From: Larix kaempferi
Lineage: Eukaryota; Streptophyta; Pinopsida; Pinales; Pinaceae
Direction of reading: 5' to 3'
Length of the DNA: 64,000 nt
Assembly (NCBI GenBank): GCA_027924585.1
Contig: BSBM01000877.1
Coordinates: 8,257,501-8,321,500, forward strand
The notes under the pieces were generated by a model. It ran no database searches and was not told the DNA's origin. It saw only the letters and a list, made by a program, of their open reading frames with translations. Numbering within the stretch: the first letter of the stretch is position 1; each line of letters starts with the position of its first letter. The position numbers and the translations under genes are program-made. Below, in pieces: positions 46,216-59,763 of the stretch.

Positions 46216-46848
46216 AAATTTGGAATTTTGGAAAAATGTGAAAAGTGGAAAGTAGTCAAACCTAGAATTTTATAGAAGATGCATGGTGTATCGGAACAAA
46301 GATCTGCGAGTTGCTGAGCGTTCCTTGTTATATGGACTAACTTTGCCCGGTAGAAAAGTTTTCGTGATTCTTCATAGATTTTCTTCCACAGGTGGCTGAA
46401 ACTAGCATTTTGGACCAAAATACAACTGTGTAAAAATGCGCAGAATTGGGGTGAAAGTTGTCATTTTTGAAATAATGTAGTTTCCACACCCAAGTTCAGA
46501 ATGGAGCATAGGGATAGGCATTAGAAAGCTTATCTAGCAGGAAATAAGGGCACATAACCGGAATTTGACTGGGGCCATCATACCTCATAGATATTTAGAA
46601 CTGAAAAGTGTCAGTGACTATTTTTGACATATTGTCGACAGTATGGGCAATTTCCAGAATTGCATGAATGGGCAAAAGAAATGAATGCATAACAGCTATG
46701 TGAATTATTCCATGAATTGATTATGTTAAATATTGATTGTTGTATATTTCTAGATGCATTCTTATGATGTCTAACAAATATTTTCATGATGCACAATGCT
46801 TGCAACTCATAAAATTAATAATTGTAGCAAAGGTAGCCTACAGGAAAA

Positions 46849-49800
46849 ATGGTGACCATAAATGATGCTCAAGATCCTTATGAGCATGAAGAAGACGTCC
46901 TAGGAGAAAATGTGCATGAAGAGAATGTTGAGACTGAATCCAATGGGAGAAGGGAGCAGGTGACTCCCCAGAATTTGGTTGAAACCATGGTGAGCTTCAA
47001 TGAAAGATTGATGAAGGCTCAAGAAAAACAACACCAACTCAATGCTGCTATCTTGCAAAGTCTCACTGATATGCAGTATAGGATAAACCTTGGGTCCAAC
47101 CCAAGCAATGTGGGTGAAGAAGGAAGAGAGGCAGAGAGTCGCTCTAGAGGTTGTTCAAAGAAGAGGACTCCAAGCCCAAGGAAGAGTTCTGTGAGCAAAA
47201 AGCATAAAACACCTTCCTCTAGATCTTCTTCTAGCAGATCATGCGAATCCAGAGGTTCTCAAAGAAGCCCAAGGCATGCACCTAAGAGATTTGATGGAAG
47301 AAAGAAGTTCAAGGGAATCCCACAGGGAGAATTCAGGAAAGAAAGGCCTCCCACATTTGATGGAGAAGGCAAGACTGGCCAAGAGGCAGAGGCATGGCTT
47401 CTTGGAATGAAGAAATATTTCAGAATTCAAGACTACTCAGGAAATGAGAAAACTAGAATTGCCATTTACAATCTAAATGACAGAGCTTCAATTTGGTGGG
47501 ACATTCTCTTGCAAGTAAAAGGAATCAGTGAGAGGAAGATCAGTTGGGAGAGATTCAAGAAGTACTTCAAGGAAAAATACCTTTCTGCTAGGTATTATGA
47601 CAGTAAGAGAAAGGAGTTCAATGAACTCAGGTTGGGACAAAAATCTATGGAAGAGCATGTTCATAAGTTTTTGGAATTGTTGAGGTATGTGGACTACATT
47701 AAAGATGAGAGGATAAAAATCCAATAGTTCCTTGAGATTCTACCTCAAAATTTCAAAGACAGGATTGAGTCTGTTAATCCACCAAGTCTTGCTGAGACCA
47801 TTAGGATGGAAATGCATTGCTACGAGCAGAATAAAGGAAAATCGGAGGTTAACCAAGCATGGAAAGGAAAGCCAAGAGGGAGGTTTGAACAAAAGAGAAG
47901 TGGCTTCAAGCCACCATTCAAAGGTCAGCCTAGAACCTTTCCATAGGGGCAGCAAGCAAGGAGTGAATTCAAACTAGCATTAGCAGCAGATAAAGCATCA
48001 AAGGGACCGCTTCAGTGTTGGAGATGTGGAGAAAACCACATACTGAAGGATTGTCCACATTGAAAGGATAATCCCCGAAGGTTGCACAACTTAATGGGGG
48101 CAGCTACAATGGAGGACATGGCAAGGGCAGCGCCTCGAATTTATGCAGCATTGGATAATCATCAGGCAGATCATCAATCATCAGTGGTGGAAGTGGAAGG
48201 TAAGATTGCTACGCAATCTATTTCTGTTTTGATTGATCCAGGATCTACTCATAGTTATGTTTCTCCAGAAGTGGTTGAAGGTTGTTCTCTTAGAAAATTG
48301 AAGCATAATAAGCCTTGGTTAGTTCAATTAGCCACAAGGACAAAGAGGAAAGTAAGTGAAGTAGTGGTGGAGTTCCCCATAGAATTGAATGGACTCCACA
48401 CACATGTAGATTTAAATGTGCTACCTTTAGGATCTTATGATGCTTTGATTGGCATGGATTGGTTGGAAAAACATAGAGCCAAATTTGACTGTTATGAGAA
48501 AGCACTTGAATGCATTGACGAAGAAGGAAAACCAAGATTGGTAAGAGGAATTCTCAAGCAAGTTTCAACAAGGCAGATTTCAGCCCTACAGTTGAAAAAG
48601 TTTTATAAGAAGGGTTGTCAATTATATGTAGTTCATATGTCAGATTCGTCAGAAGACAATGGACCAAGGATTGAAGACTTTCCAATGTTACAAGAGTTCC
48701 AAGATGTATTTCTCGATGAAGTACCGAGACTACCACCAAAGAGAGATATTGATTTTACCATCGATCTTGTTCCAGGGGCAACACCGAATTCCAAAGCTCC
48801 TTATAGAATGAGTACATCGGAGTTGATAGAGTTGAATATGCAGCTACAAGAATTAATTGACAATAGGTATATCAAGCCTAGTGTGTCTCCTTGGGGAGCA
48901 CCAGTGTTATTTGCCAAGAAGAAAGATGGGACTTTAAGACTGTGTATTGATTACAGACAGTTAAATAAAGTGACAGTCAAGAACAAGTATCCATTGCCAA
49001 GAATTGATGACTTGTTTGATCAAATGAAGGAAGCTAAAGTGTTTTCAAAGATTGACTTGAGGTCTGGGTATCATCAAGTGAGGATTAAAGAAGAAAACAT
49101 TCACAAGACGACTTTCGGAAATAGATATGGTCATTATGAGTTCACTGTGGTGCCATTTGGTCTTACCAATGCACCTGCTACATTCATGTGTCTCATGAAT
49201 AATGTCTTCAGCAAATATTTGGATAAGTTTGTGATTGTGTTCTTGGATGACATTCTTGTCTATTCAAGGAATGAAGAATAACATGAGGAACATCTAAGGA
49301 TGGTGTTACAAGTCCTTAGAGAACATCAGTTGTATGCCAAGTTAAGCAAGTGTGAGTTTTACCAAAAGAGGATTCAATATTTGGGTCATGTCATTTCTGA
49401 AGAAGGAATTGTTGTGGATCCGGAGAAGATTAATTCCATCATGGATTGGTCAACTCCAAGAAATGTTTCAGATGTTAGATCTTTTATGGGTCTTGCTGGT
49501 TATTACAGAAGGTTTATTGAAGGCTTCTCCAGGATAGCTCATCCGATCACTTCATTTCAAAGAAAGAACATCAAGTTTGTATGGTCCGAAAAATGTGAAA
49601 AAAGTTTTCAGAAGTTAAAGGAGTTACTTACCAGCGCTCCTGTTTTGAAGATAGCAGATCCAAAGAAGGATTTCATGGTGTGCACAGATGCTTGCATTGA
49701 GGGGCTAGGTGGAGTGCTCATGCAAGAAGGCGTTGTGATTTGCTATGAGTTAAGGAAGTTAAAAGAACATGAAAAGAATTATGCCACACATGTTTTAGAA

Positions 49801-51539
49801 TTAACATCCATAGTACATGCTCTTAAGATGTGGAGACATTATTTAATGGGAAGAATATTTGAGCTTAAGAACAGACCACATGAGCTTGAAGTATTTGTTT
49901 GATCAACCAAACTTGAATACCAGGCAAGCTAGATGGATGGAGTTCCTTTGTGAATTTGATTTTGAAATTAAGCATGTAAAAGGGAAGGAGAATAAGGTTG
50001 CAAATGCTCTTAGCAGAAAATTTCCTGTTGTAGCAATAAGCATGTGCAAATCAGATTTGAAGACAAGAGTTCTTGAAGCCCAGAACAGTGATGAAACTTG
50101 CCTTCAAATTAAAGAGAAGTTGCAGCAGGGTAATGTGGATGAAAAGTGTGCGGGATATCAGCTTGGTGAAGACAATATCCTCATCTACAAGGATAGACTG
50201 TACATTCCAAATAGTGCAGATTTGAAGAAGCTAGCGATGGATGAAATTCATCAAATGCCATACTCTGGACATCCAAGATATCAGAAGACTATAACAGCAA
50301 CAAGAAAGCATTACTTTTGGCATGGTATGAAGAAGGACATAGCTAAGTATATTGACATGTGTTAGAAGTGCCAGCAGGTCAAGGCAGAGCACCAACATCC
50401 AGCAGGATTGTTGTAGCCCTTCCCCATTCTGGAATGGAAGTGGGAAGTGATCTCTATGGATTTTATAACAGTTCTACCCATGACAGTGAAGAAGCATGAT
50501 TTAATCATGGTTGTGGTGGACAAGCTATCAAAGGTAGCTCACTTTATTCCAGTTAAGTCCACTCACAAGGCTAGTGACATTGCAAATATCTTCATGAGAG
50601 AGATATTCAAGTTGCATGGATTACCTAAGGCAATAATTTCTGATTGTGACACAAAGTTCACTTCCAATTTCTGGAAGGGATTATTTCAGGAATTGGGAAC
50701 TAAATTGAATTTCAGTATAACATATCATCCTCAAACAGATGGCCAAACTGAGAGGGTGAATCAGGTTCTTGAAGACATGCTGAGAATGTATGTGATGGAT
50801 AAGCCATCCAAGTGGGAAGATTTCCTACACTTGGTAGAATTTGCATACAATAATGGACATCATGCATCATTGGGAATGAGTCCATTTGAGGCATTGTATG
50901 GCAAGGGATGCAGGACTCCAGTGAATTGGGACAACCCGGTGAATAGGGTAGTACTTGGACCAGAGATGATCAAGGAAATGGAATAGGAAATTGTTAAAAT
51001 CAGACAGAATTTAAAGGAAGCTTAGGACAGACAGAAGAGTTATGCAGACTTGAAAAGAGTGCATAAGGAATTTCAGATTGGGGATCATGTTTATTTGAGA
51101 CTGAAACCAAGGAAGAGTTCCATCAAGTTGCGGAGTTGTGCCAAGTTGTCACCAAGATATTGTGGGCCATTTGAAGTCCTTGATAGGATAGGGCCAGTTG
51201 CATATAGAGTTGCATTACCTGCTAACATAAGAGCTCATAATGTTTTCCATGTATCTTTGCTTAAGAAGTATGTACATGATCCTAATCATATGATTGATTG
51301 GAATGTGATACAGGTGGAACTCGAGGGAGAATTCTAAGTAGAGCCTATGCGCATCCTCGACAAGAAGGTCAATTTGCTCCGGAACAGAGCCATCGGGCAG
51401 GTAAAGGTCCAATGGGAGCACCTTAGTCCTGATGAGGCTACATGGGAGCTGGAGGATGCCATGAGGGAGGCATTCCCATTTTTGTTCAGTTTTGAGAACA
51501 CCGAGGACGGTGTTGTTCTAAGGGGGAGGGGAATGTAAT
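46849..51539 (+). pseudogene. Gypsy gag-pol polyprotein with nine stops and one frameshift
   Basis: In order: gag (46849-about 47930; RPPTFDGEGKTGQEAEAWLL, ASIWWDILL), knuckle CWRCGENHILKDC near 48015 (CX2CX3HX4C), protease [13 protein letters not shown] near 48230, reverse transcriptase 48680-49500 ([26 protein letters not shown]), RNase H near 49675 ([17 protein letters not shown]), integrase with HHCC (SGHPRYQ...KCQQVK), Asp near 50460 (MDFITVLP), Asp near 50645 (SDCDTKF, Arg usual in place of Cys) and Glu near 50750 (TERVNQ), then the tail WEHLSPDEATWELEDAMREA, chromodomain-like. Stops: 47725, 47944, 48061, 49279, 50363, 50414, 50984, 51023 and 51335. A 1-base frameshift lies near 49870. 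Confidence 0.95.
51520..51533 (+). other. Polypurine tract of the gypsy element
   Basis: AAGGGGGAGGGGAA (with one base offset) abuts the 3' LTR. Confidence 0.9.
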
Positions 51540-53170
51540 ACCCCAATTTTGACCCTTATGAAATATTGGCTTTTAATGTAGATATTGTATACATGCATTG
51601 TATGTTTCCCTTGCGTGGAGCTCAAGGCCAAGGCCCCGCTAGTGTATGTTCGGATTTTATTTAAAACAAGCAAGTATTTGATATTTTGATACACATGTGC
51701 TATTAAGCCATGGAATATTGTAAACTGATGTAAATGTTAATATTTCAATAAAATACCAAAACTGGCTATGGAAGCAACCAATGAGAAGGGGCCATGTGTA
51801 TCCACTAGGGAGTGGTGAGGGGGTTGTGGGGATGAACCATACGCTGCCAAATGTCATTGTGAGAACCCATTTGACTTTTCTTGATGATATTTATTTATGT
51901 TGTAAGGAAGTTGTTGGAGATTTCAGTCCATGGCTTCAATGGATCATGGGCAGTCCAGAAATTCGTATTTGCAGGTATGGGCTCTGTTTTCTTGTACCAC
52001 AAGTCACTCTACCTCATGGGAGTTGTTTCTTCCTCATCCCCATTCCATTGTGGAAGTTACCAGCATCAGATTTCATCCAAAAACGAATTGTCAGCAGTGA
52101 GAAAAATGAGAAATCGCAACTTTGAAAGAACCCACGTTTTGAAGAGCCAAAAACTCCCAGATTTGGTATTTAATAGTAAAAATCCAATGGGGGATCCATA
52201 TATATGATCCTTGGGGCGAATTTGAGAGGATTAGATACCCCGAAATCCATTGGAAAACCCAGTTTTTATAGCCCAGAAAACCAGTGATGGGATGGAGTTA
52301 TTTGATGAACAGAATTGTGAGAAATTCAATTGTGAATGACTGAGCAGAGGTTGGGTTTGCTTGATAAACCCAGTGAAGGATAGAATCTCAAGGATTAGCA
52401 GCTGGACCTTTCTATTCCCACCCTGAAGAGCACTGGAGGGAAGGGACGCCTGAGGGACTATGCAGCAGAGAAGGGGACCTTCCTTGTGTTGGGTGTGGTA
52501 GGTAATGTGGGTGCCTTGACTGTTGAATTCATTTGAGATGCCTGTAGCTCTGTGGTTGAGCTTAATAGCTTAGCATTGCCCTCCTTTGTCTTTCATATGC
52601 TTGACAAACCCAACTGTGTGTTGGCTTAGCATAGTTGTGAGTGAAACCATGGCTGTGAGTGAGCCCAACTAGTTCCTCCTTAGTGGATACACAACCCAGC
52701 TCGAGGGTGATCTCTCATCTGAAAGAATACAAGCTGGACAGAGATCTATGGATAGGTGGAACGTTGCTCTCGCATAGCCAATTGTTTGGACAACTTCATC
52801 TTCAAGATAAGTGTTATCTGTGTTATAAAATTATATGCATTTTGTGTTCTGTAATGTGTTAATTCGGAATGGTAGTTATTCATGTTAATGGAATTGATAT
52901 GAAGTCTGTGCTTAGCCTGGGAATGGAATTGAAATCCTTGGGTGTTGAATCATCATATGCCTGTGTTACATATGGGGAGGCATTACTGTTTGTGTGCTTG
53001 CTAGTATGTTTATTTCCGTTGTGTTTATTTGAAGTATGAGTCTACACACATGAATTTCTTATCTATTTTGAAATTTTGAGTCGTGTATGGGGCTAAGTTT
53101 ACCAATTAAGCCTGGTAATTTGGGTTAACGTTTCCTTCCTTGCATCGGATTGAGAGAAGGGGACGTCACA
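51534..53170 (+). repeat. 3' LTR of the gypsy element
   Basis: It is 1,637 bp, equal in length to the 5' LTR, ending GGGGACGTCACA, with TTACA following at 53171. Confidence 0.96.
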
Positions 53171-53175
53171 TTACA

Positions 53176-54345
53176 ATAAACTAGTAGGTTGATCTCTTGC
53201 CTTAACTATCAAGCTATGTTAAGGTCTTCTCCTCCCATGAAACCATAGACCATATCAACAAGGCAAACAAAATCAGGATCATATATGAAGGTAAACAAGA
53301 TCGTGCTCGCTACCACTGCTACCATAGTAGGTAGTCTCATGATAATTATCATCTTAAAGCATGATTTCATTTAGAGGATTTGTTAAACGCAGAGGATTTG
53401 GCTCTCACCATTTCATTTTTCTCTTTTAAAAGCAACTTTTTGGGTTTGTTTCACTATTTTCATCCATCTTTAACAAATAATTTCCATGGTTTCTATGCAT
53501 TTCGATATATTTTTTTGGTTTGTTTTGTTATTTCTATGCACTGCACATGCATCCACTAACAAAACAAGGAAAACAAAGAGGTAACAACAAAATTAGCAAG
53601 TCTCAATAGATATCGGCTCGTTAAAAACTATGGCACCAAGACAGGGTTAACGATTTAAGGCCTTCTGAGGTTTATAAATTAAGAGTGCAATCGCTCTTAC
53701 TTGCAATTTGCCGAGGTTAAGGAATAAGTGTTCATTCCAACTGAGGCTAAAATTTATGTGAACAATCTCATTTCAAAGATTTAATATTTAAGTAGTCTAT
53801 ACTATTTCAGAGGCTTAAAATTTATAATTGGAACTTCTATTGGCTTTTTATTAGCTTTGTTCTTTCTATTTTGATTCACATTTTTTGGCAGGGAATATGC
53901 TGCAAAGCAGCTTTCCCTTGTTTATTGATAAAGATTCAAATCTAAATAATAACATATGAAATTTAAAATAAGAATAAAATGGAAATGATGAAGATAAGAG
54001 AATTATTAAATAATAATTTTTTATTTTTTTATTTTTAATTCAATATAAGAAAGATAACTTTATATTAAGTTTTAAAGTTATATTGTCAAGGATATGGTAG
54101 TCAATTGGTGGGGTTTGATGGATTTTATTCCATCTACCCGAGTTCAATTTCGTTGAGACATTTATTTTAAGTTCAGATTTCTTTTTATAATGAAGATAAC
54201 ATAATTATTAAATATCAATATTAAAAAAATGTTTTACTATAAGAAAATTACATTTAAGATTTCAATTACATCGATAGGTGTTTATATTTTAAAAATTGGG
54301 GTGGAGTAGCAAGTATGTTTTTCCTAGATTGCAAGAGCATGAGAC
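53176..54345. other. No recognised gene, AT-rich
   Basis: Nothing coding is seen. Bases 53930-54300 are especially AT-rich. Confidence 0.5.
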
Positions 54346-54398
54346 AAGTGTACTATCCAGATTGATTTTATGGGTGTCACTCCAAATTCAAAATAAAC

Positions 54399-54433
<35 letters not shown>

Positions 54434-54828
54434 GTAGCTGATATAGGGATAAGTGATAATTTGTTCATGGCACTTAACTTGTGGCCTAATGGTGCTCATT
54501 GGCCACAAGTGGTTGTGCTAGTATAATAAAATTACATTTAAAAAACATAGGTCATTCACATCATTGGAATCAACTTTTTCATTTTGAATGTTGAAAAAAG
54601 GATAACAAGTGTACTATCCAGATTGATTTTATTGGTGTCACTCCAAATTCAAAATAAACAATTATATATATATATATATATATAAGTGGTAGATGTGTGG
54701 CCTAATGGTGGTGTTCATTGGCCACAAGTGGTTGTGCTAGTATAAGAAAATTACATTTAAAAAACATAGGTCATTCACATCATTGGAATCAACTTTTTCA
54801 TTTTGAATGTTAAAAAAATGATAAGGAA
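54346..54828. repeat. 260-bp tandem duplication containing TA microsatellites
   Basis: The unit at 54346-54605 starts AAGTGTACTATCCAGATTGA and recurs at 54606-54828 with one deletion. Each copy has a (TA)n run (54402-54430 and 54662-54684) and the block GGCCACAAGTGGTTGTGCTA. Confidence 0.92.
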
Positions 54829-55536
54829 TCATGTTTTTAAAAAGGGTTAGGAATCATTTTTCAATTTGAAAAACTTTCCTTGCCTTTACATGTTACAAAA
54901 AGAAATATTTAGGATTAAAACATTCTTTTAGAGGAAACGGACCTATTTTCCTCTCTCAGACATAGTCAAGGCCCATAGGCCCATCCCTTTTGCATAAAAC
55001 CGACCAATGGCACTCGGAATACCACTTGGGGGTCCAAGACCCCATAAACAGGGCATGTATCATGGTTGGAGGCCTTGTTCATAGGAATTGTGGCCTAATA
55101 GGTTTATTTTCCTATGCAAGTCCCTTGTTTTCCTTTTCAACCATGGTATAGGCCCTTGCACCATTCACTATTGCTAAAACCAAAATGGAAACCATATCCC
55201 ACTTAGAGGCCAAAGAACCCATAGAAAGTTCATATGTGTTGTTTCAATGCATCTTTCAGAACACTTGAGCCCAAGAAGCTTTGTTAAATTCACACAAACC
55301 TTGTTATACATCCCTAACCATAATCAAGATTCAAACACCCAATCAATTTTATTGAAAGCATCATTATGTCCCCTAGTAAAATAGTCATAGTCAAAAGATG
55401 CCTAAGAGATGCAACGTTTTATGGATTATAGGTGTTTTTCATGGTGATTATCTAAGAAGCATCATTTAGGGAAAATGGCCATTGTTATCATCACATGAAT
55501 TTGGTTAGACGTATAGATTTAGTCTTGGTACATAAC

Positions 55537-57429
55537 TATGAAAATTAGACACAGGTATCCCAAGAGCTACAAGACCAAATAAACCTTCCAAGAGAGAGAA
55601 AAAATGATCCATTGATCTATTTGTTGTGAATACATGAAAACCACTGCTATTTATAGCAATGCATGAGACCTAGTAATAGGTAAGCACAATTGGGTGGACA
55701 AGAATTCCTTGTGAGCTTACAACTCACACAGGCTGGCTGCATTGGAAAAATGCAAAAAAACTAACACCCCCCCCATAAGGGACATGTAGGGAGGATAAAA
55801 AAAAAATACAAACATGGGTACCGACAATGAGGCTTGCTAAGGTACCCATGTAGAAACTCTCATAAGTGGATAAAAGGAGAAAAAACCATAGGATAAAAGT
55901 TCCTCTCCAAAAGAGTCAATCACCAATGTTGAAAAATGCACATGAAAAATCGTTGAGGCAATCAGATCCTCTAAAATTGAGTCCCATCACAAAATTTCTA
56001 ATTAGGTACTCATTTATGATAAAGAAAACCAACATATATCAAGTCTCCCTATGGACACCAATCCATCTCGTTGGACTGCATGGGTCACTAGCTACTACAA
56101 CCACCAAGTCATTATAGAAATTAGTGTTGTGTACAAGGATCACTCCAAAGATGCTTGATATCAATCAAAATTAGTGAGTAAAAAGTCACATGAGGAAGTA
56201 TTGCATACCACTCCCCCACAGTGATGAACTAGGTACAAAAGATTATAGTAATGTATGTCACATATGATGGTAAAAATATGGAGCTACAAGATAAAGGTGG
56301 AAAAAATGACAAACAACCTAAGCAAGAAACACTCCAAAGTGGAAAGCTCGAAGAGACCACAAAAGAAGGTAGTCCAATCCATGGAGGAAAACACTTGGTG
56401 ACTCTCTACTACTATTTATACGAGTGGCACACAATCCACTACTCAAAGGCGTTGAATGAGAGGTGTGATTAAAACATCATGGAAAACAATCCTTGATATG
56501 GGTCTCGACAAACAAGGCCATGTTAGGTACCCATTTACAATAGAGGAATCAACACAAGTTCATTGAACTCATGAGAAATTCAACTATCTCATAGACAAAT
56601 TAGGGTGTTGTGCAACAACTCATCTGGGATAGGATGAAATACTCTTTGCAATGCCTCAGCTAGTAAGAAAACAGATTTTCTACCGCAACTTATGGAAAAA
56701 ATGCTATTAAACTCTTATAATAAATTTGGCAAAAAAACAAATATTCCAAAAAAAGGCCCCCAATGAGCAAAATATGGTGATCAAAAGAGGGGCAAATCAC
56801 CCATGGATCACGAATTGAGCAACTGATCATATATAAAGTAGAGACAGAAAATCAATCTCTAAAATTATTGATGGTGCACATTGATAAAGTACCATTGATC
56901 ATGTAATCATAGACCACAGAAATATTAGATTCTATCCAATTCAACATGGCATAGGGAAGTTGAGTGTCTTGTTGGGAAAAATGGCATGATTTAACCTTGC
57001 AATATTTAACTTTAGGGACATGATCTCTGATATGGATCTAAAAGATCCTCTCACAATCTTCGATGTGGATCTATGTAGAAAGATATGCTCAGATGAATCA
57101 AATCCCAACACCAACTTCAGGAAAACAACCATGATATGCAGACCAAATCATAATTTCTCTCAAATAATGAGAAGGGGTTTGCAGTGAGGCTCTGATGCCA
57201 TGTGAAAATTAGATGTAGGTATCGCAGGAACTACAAGACCAAAGAAGCCTTGCATGAGAGAAAAAAATGATCTATTGATCCGTGTGTTGCAAATATATGA
57301 CAACCACTTCTATTTATCGAAATTCAAGACACACGATGATAGGTAAGCACAACTAGGTCGATGAAAATGATTTTGTTAGCATACAACTCACATAGGTTGG
57401 TTGCATTGAAAAATGCAAAACTACTAACA
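55537..57429 (-). mobile_element. Small non-autonomous LTR retrotransposon (1.9 kb), minus strand
   Basis: Direct repeats of about 230 bp lie at 55537-55766 and 57201-57429. On the minus strand each begins TGTTAGT and ends near CTAATTTTCA(C/T)A. Next to the right copy on the minus strand is TGGCATCAGAGCCTC (57200-57186), a Met-tRNA-type primer site. Next to the left copy is a G-run tract (ATGGGGGGGG, 55776-55767). Flanks ATAAC and ACAAC resemble a 5-bp target duplication with one change. The 1.43-kb interior has no recognisable gag or pol. Size and lack of coding fit a TRIM-like or deletion-derived element. Confidence 0.78.
57186..57200 (-). other. Primer binding site of the small LTR element
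   Basis: On the minus strand, TGGCATCAGAGCCTC starts at the LTR edge. It differs from the usual TGGTATCAGAGC at one base. Confidence 0.75.
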
Positions 57430-58720
57430 ACAACTAACCTAGTCATTGTGCCCACAATACTTTTGAAGGAAATTCATATCAAACAACGATCTAATTTAGT
57501 GTCATGAGGACTTGTCCATGGTGCTTGAGATTGATAAGAAAGGTTTAGGGATATATGCTCTTAATTACCTCCCCTAACTATGGTCATAAACATAAGAATT
57601 ATCCATGATGCCTAATACCTCATAATGGTTCCCATATTCAAGTCGGATGTTAAAAATTCCTTGGAGAGGCTTCATGTATTCACGGTTTCTAGGTGTTGCT
57701 TATTATGTTTTACCTTGAGAAGGTTCAATTAGAGCTTAAGGTTATTTTTTTCCCCCTGACCATGTTTATGCATTGACACAGATTTCTAGTGCATAAAATC
57801 TACTCATGTTTTTGATATCCTCCTCAGAGACCAAAGACCCCCTACAAAGTTCTTGTATGTTGATTTGAGTACGTGTTCAATGATCTTGAGATCAAGAAGC
57901 TTTAATAAGATCCCAAGGCACTAGTTTTCATTTTTTGATGATGATTAAAGTCTCATGAACCATACATGATCCTATGTGGTGGTCTAAGGATGTGGTCATC
58001 ATGCTTAATCTTGACAAGCTATGTTTATGGCTTGATGTTTTTGTTTCGCTCTCTTGACTATGGAAACATATTTCATACCCATCCATGATTCTCGAGACCT
58101 TATAATGGCACCATATTCAACTCATATTCTAAAGAATCCCCTGAGAGTGATCATGTCATGGCTTTTAGATGCTTCTCATGGTGCTTGAACTTGAGAAGGT
58201 TAAATGATGCATTCATTATGCTTGAGCTCGACAAGCTACGTTTAGGGCCCAATATTTGTGTTTCCCTACCATGACTATGGGAAAGGCCTTGAGACCCATA
58301 AAGAGTGTTTTAAATATATCAATAGAATTCATATCAACCAACTCTTAAGTCAAATATCCTCTAGCGAGGGATTCTATCACTATCATTGTATGGATTTTAT
58401 TCATGGTAATTGACCTTGAGAAGGTTCAATTATGTCTCCAGACCCTTTTTTATCCCCTTAACCATGTTTAGGTGTCTAGACCTATTTACAATGCAAAACA
58501 CCTACTCATGGTACCTTTATCCCACTCAAAGGTTCATAAAGAACCCTACAAAGGACTTAAGTGTTAATTTTGAGGACTCGTTCAATGCTCTACAATACAA
58601 GAAGATTCAACAATATACTAATATGGTTGTTTTATTTCCTTGACCATGGTCAAGGCCCCTCAACTCATCCTCGATGTGAAAAATCTCTTAATGACACATA
58701 TATCAACTAAATTATAATAA

Positions 58721-59600
58721 AAAAGAAACAAAAAGATAGATTTGGTGATGTCCTAGGTCAGTGTTGTCTACTTAAAGGGAATACAATTGAAACAAAGAAA
58801 ACTTGTTTTGTCTCTTTGGGTGTCTTTATGAATGAGCTACCATAAAATAGGGAAAGGGGTTCTCTTTGATGAATAACACACCTATTTAATTGACATGGTT
58901 TGTTGAGAAATCTCAAGTGTTCATTGATATAGTTTTTGGCTCCTAGGAAGTCTATGATTTTTACTATATTTATATTTTTTATATGAAGACCTAATAAATT
59001 TGGAATGTATAGACAATCATTTGAAAAAAATGTCTCAAGCAAGTTTCTGACAATATGAAACTTTCCAACCATACATTGGCATTTTTAAGAAAAGGTTTAA
59101 AATTGCAAGATAGAATTGGTCTTTATTACTTGAATAGTTATATACTTTTAAGAGAAAATAAATATCTAGGATTGTTAAGGAGAAAAAAAATACATACCTT
59201 GATATCCCCTCCAACATTAGGATTCAAGGTGAATTTGTATCAAAAGAAAGCTTGCTACCCTATTTTAATGGCATATTTTTAATAAAGAAGAACTAGTTGT
59301 GTTCCATCTTTAAGTGTACTTTCCTAGGCGGGGTTATAGGAGATTCCTTGGGTTGGTCCCACTCAAGGGAGGTACTAGGAACCCATGCATGTATTTTTTT
59401 ACACTTATCTATGTTCATGTAATTTTCTTTTGCGTGGTTTTTCTTTCTTGTACTTTCCTATAGAGTTCCTATAGTTTCATGTAACATTTCTGAATTTTTC
59501 CTGTTACAGATGCTTTTACATAAAATCAACACTTATTTTCTATTGTTTAATTTTCAACAATTTATTTGTTTATTTTTCTAGATTCAGTTGCTAATTTTCA
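58721..59600. other. No recognised gene
   Basis: Short frames on both strands near 58758-59282 have no domain I know. Confidence 0.45.
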
Positions 59601-59760
59601 TTTACCATCCTTCTTAGTTAGTATTTCAAGTTATCACCTTGACATGTTTATTTTCCTAGTTAAGTTGTTGTTTTGCATTTATTGTCTTTCTTAGTTAGTA
59701 TTTCAATTTATTTCTTTGATGTCTTTATTTTCCTAGTTAGTTGTTGCATTGCATTTACCG
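59601..59760. repeat. 80-bp tandem repeat interrupted by a TIR element
   Basis: Units carry TTTACCATC.TTCTTAGTTAGTATTTCAA and TTATTTTCCTAGTTA.GTTGTTG (near 59600 and 59680, with a partial end at 59750). A matching piece (TTTACCATCTTTCTGAGTTAGTATTTCAA) resumes at 60967, beyond the TIR element. Confidence 0.8.
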
Positions 59761-59763
59761 TAG

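Larger units (their letters stand above)
43730..53170 (+). mobile_element. Complete Ty3/gypsy chromovirus (Tekay/Del-like), 9.4 kb
   Basis: The element has two 1,637-bp LTRs, a TTACA target duplication, an initiator Met-tRNA primer site, a purine tract and a full gag-pol. The integrase is followed by a chromodomain-like tail, which places it with chromoviruses; the long LTRs and CX3H knuckle suit Tekay/Del. LTRs are alike at about 97% in the first 260 bp that I compared by eye. Pol carries nine stops and one frameshift, so this copy cannot encode its own proteins. Confidence 0.97.
54950..58720. repeat. Degenerate repetitive region
   Basis: Loosely repeated phrases recur: TTGACCATGGTCAAGGCCC (58650), related forms near 54960 and 55140, TTGAGAAGGTTCAATTA (57717, 58200, 58425) and GAACCCTACAAAG/GACCCCCTACAAAG. 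The spacing is about 230-480 bp and similarity is low, so this is an old array. It hosts the small LTR element at 55537-57429. No coding frame is supported. Confidence 0.6.

Noticed and set aside
45606-46418. Overlapping open frames on both strands in the gypsy leader
   Set aside because: They arise from a tandem array whose units lack stops in several frames. The peptides are repeats of RNFGNP-like or FRNSEPAIFGF-like text with no domain.
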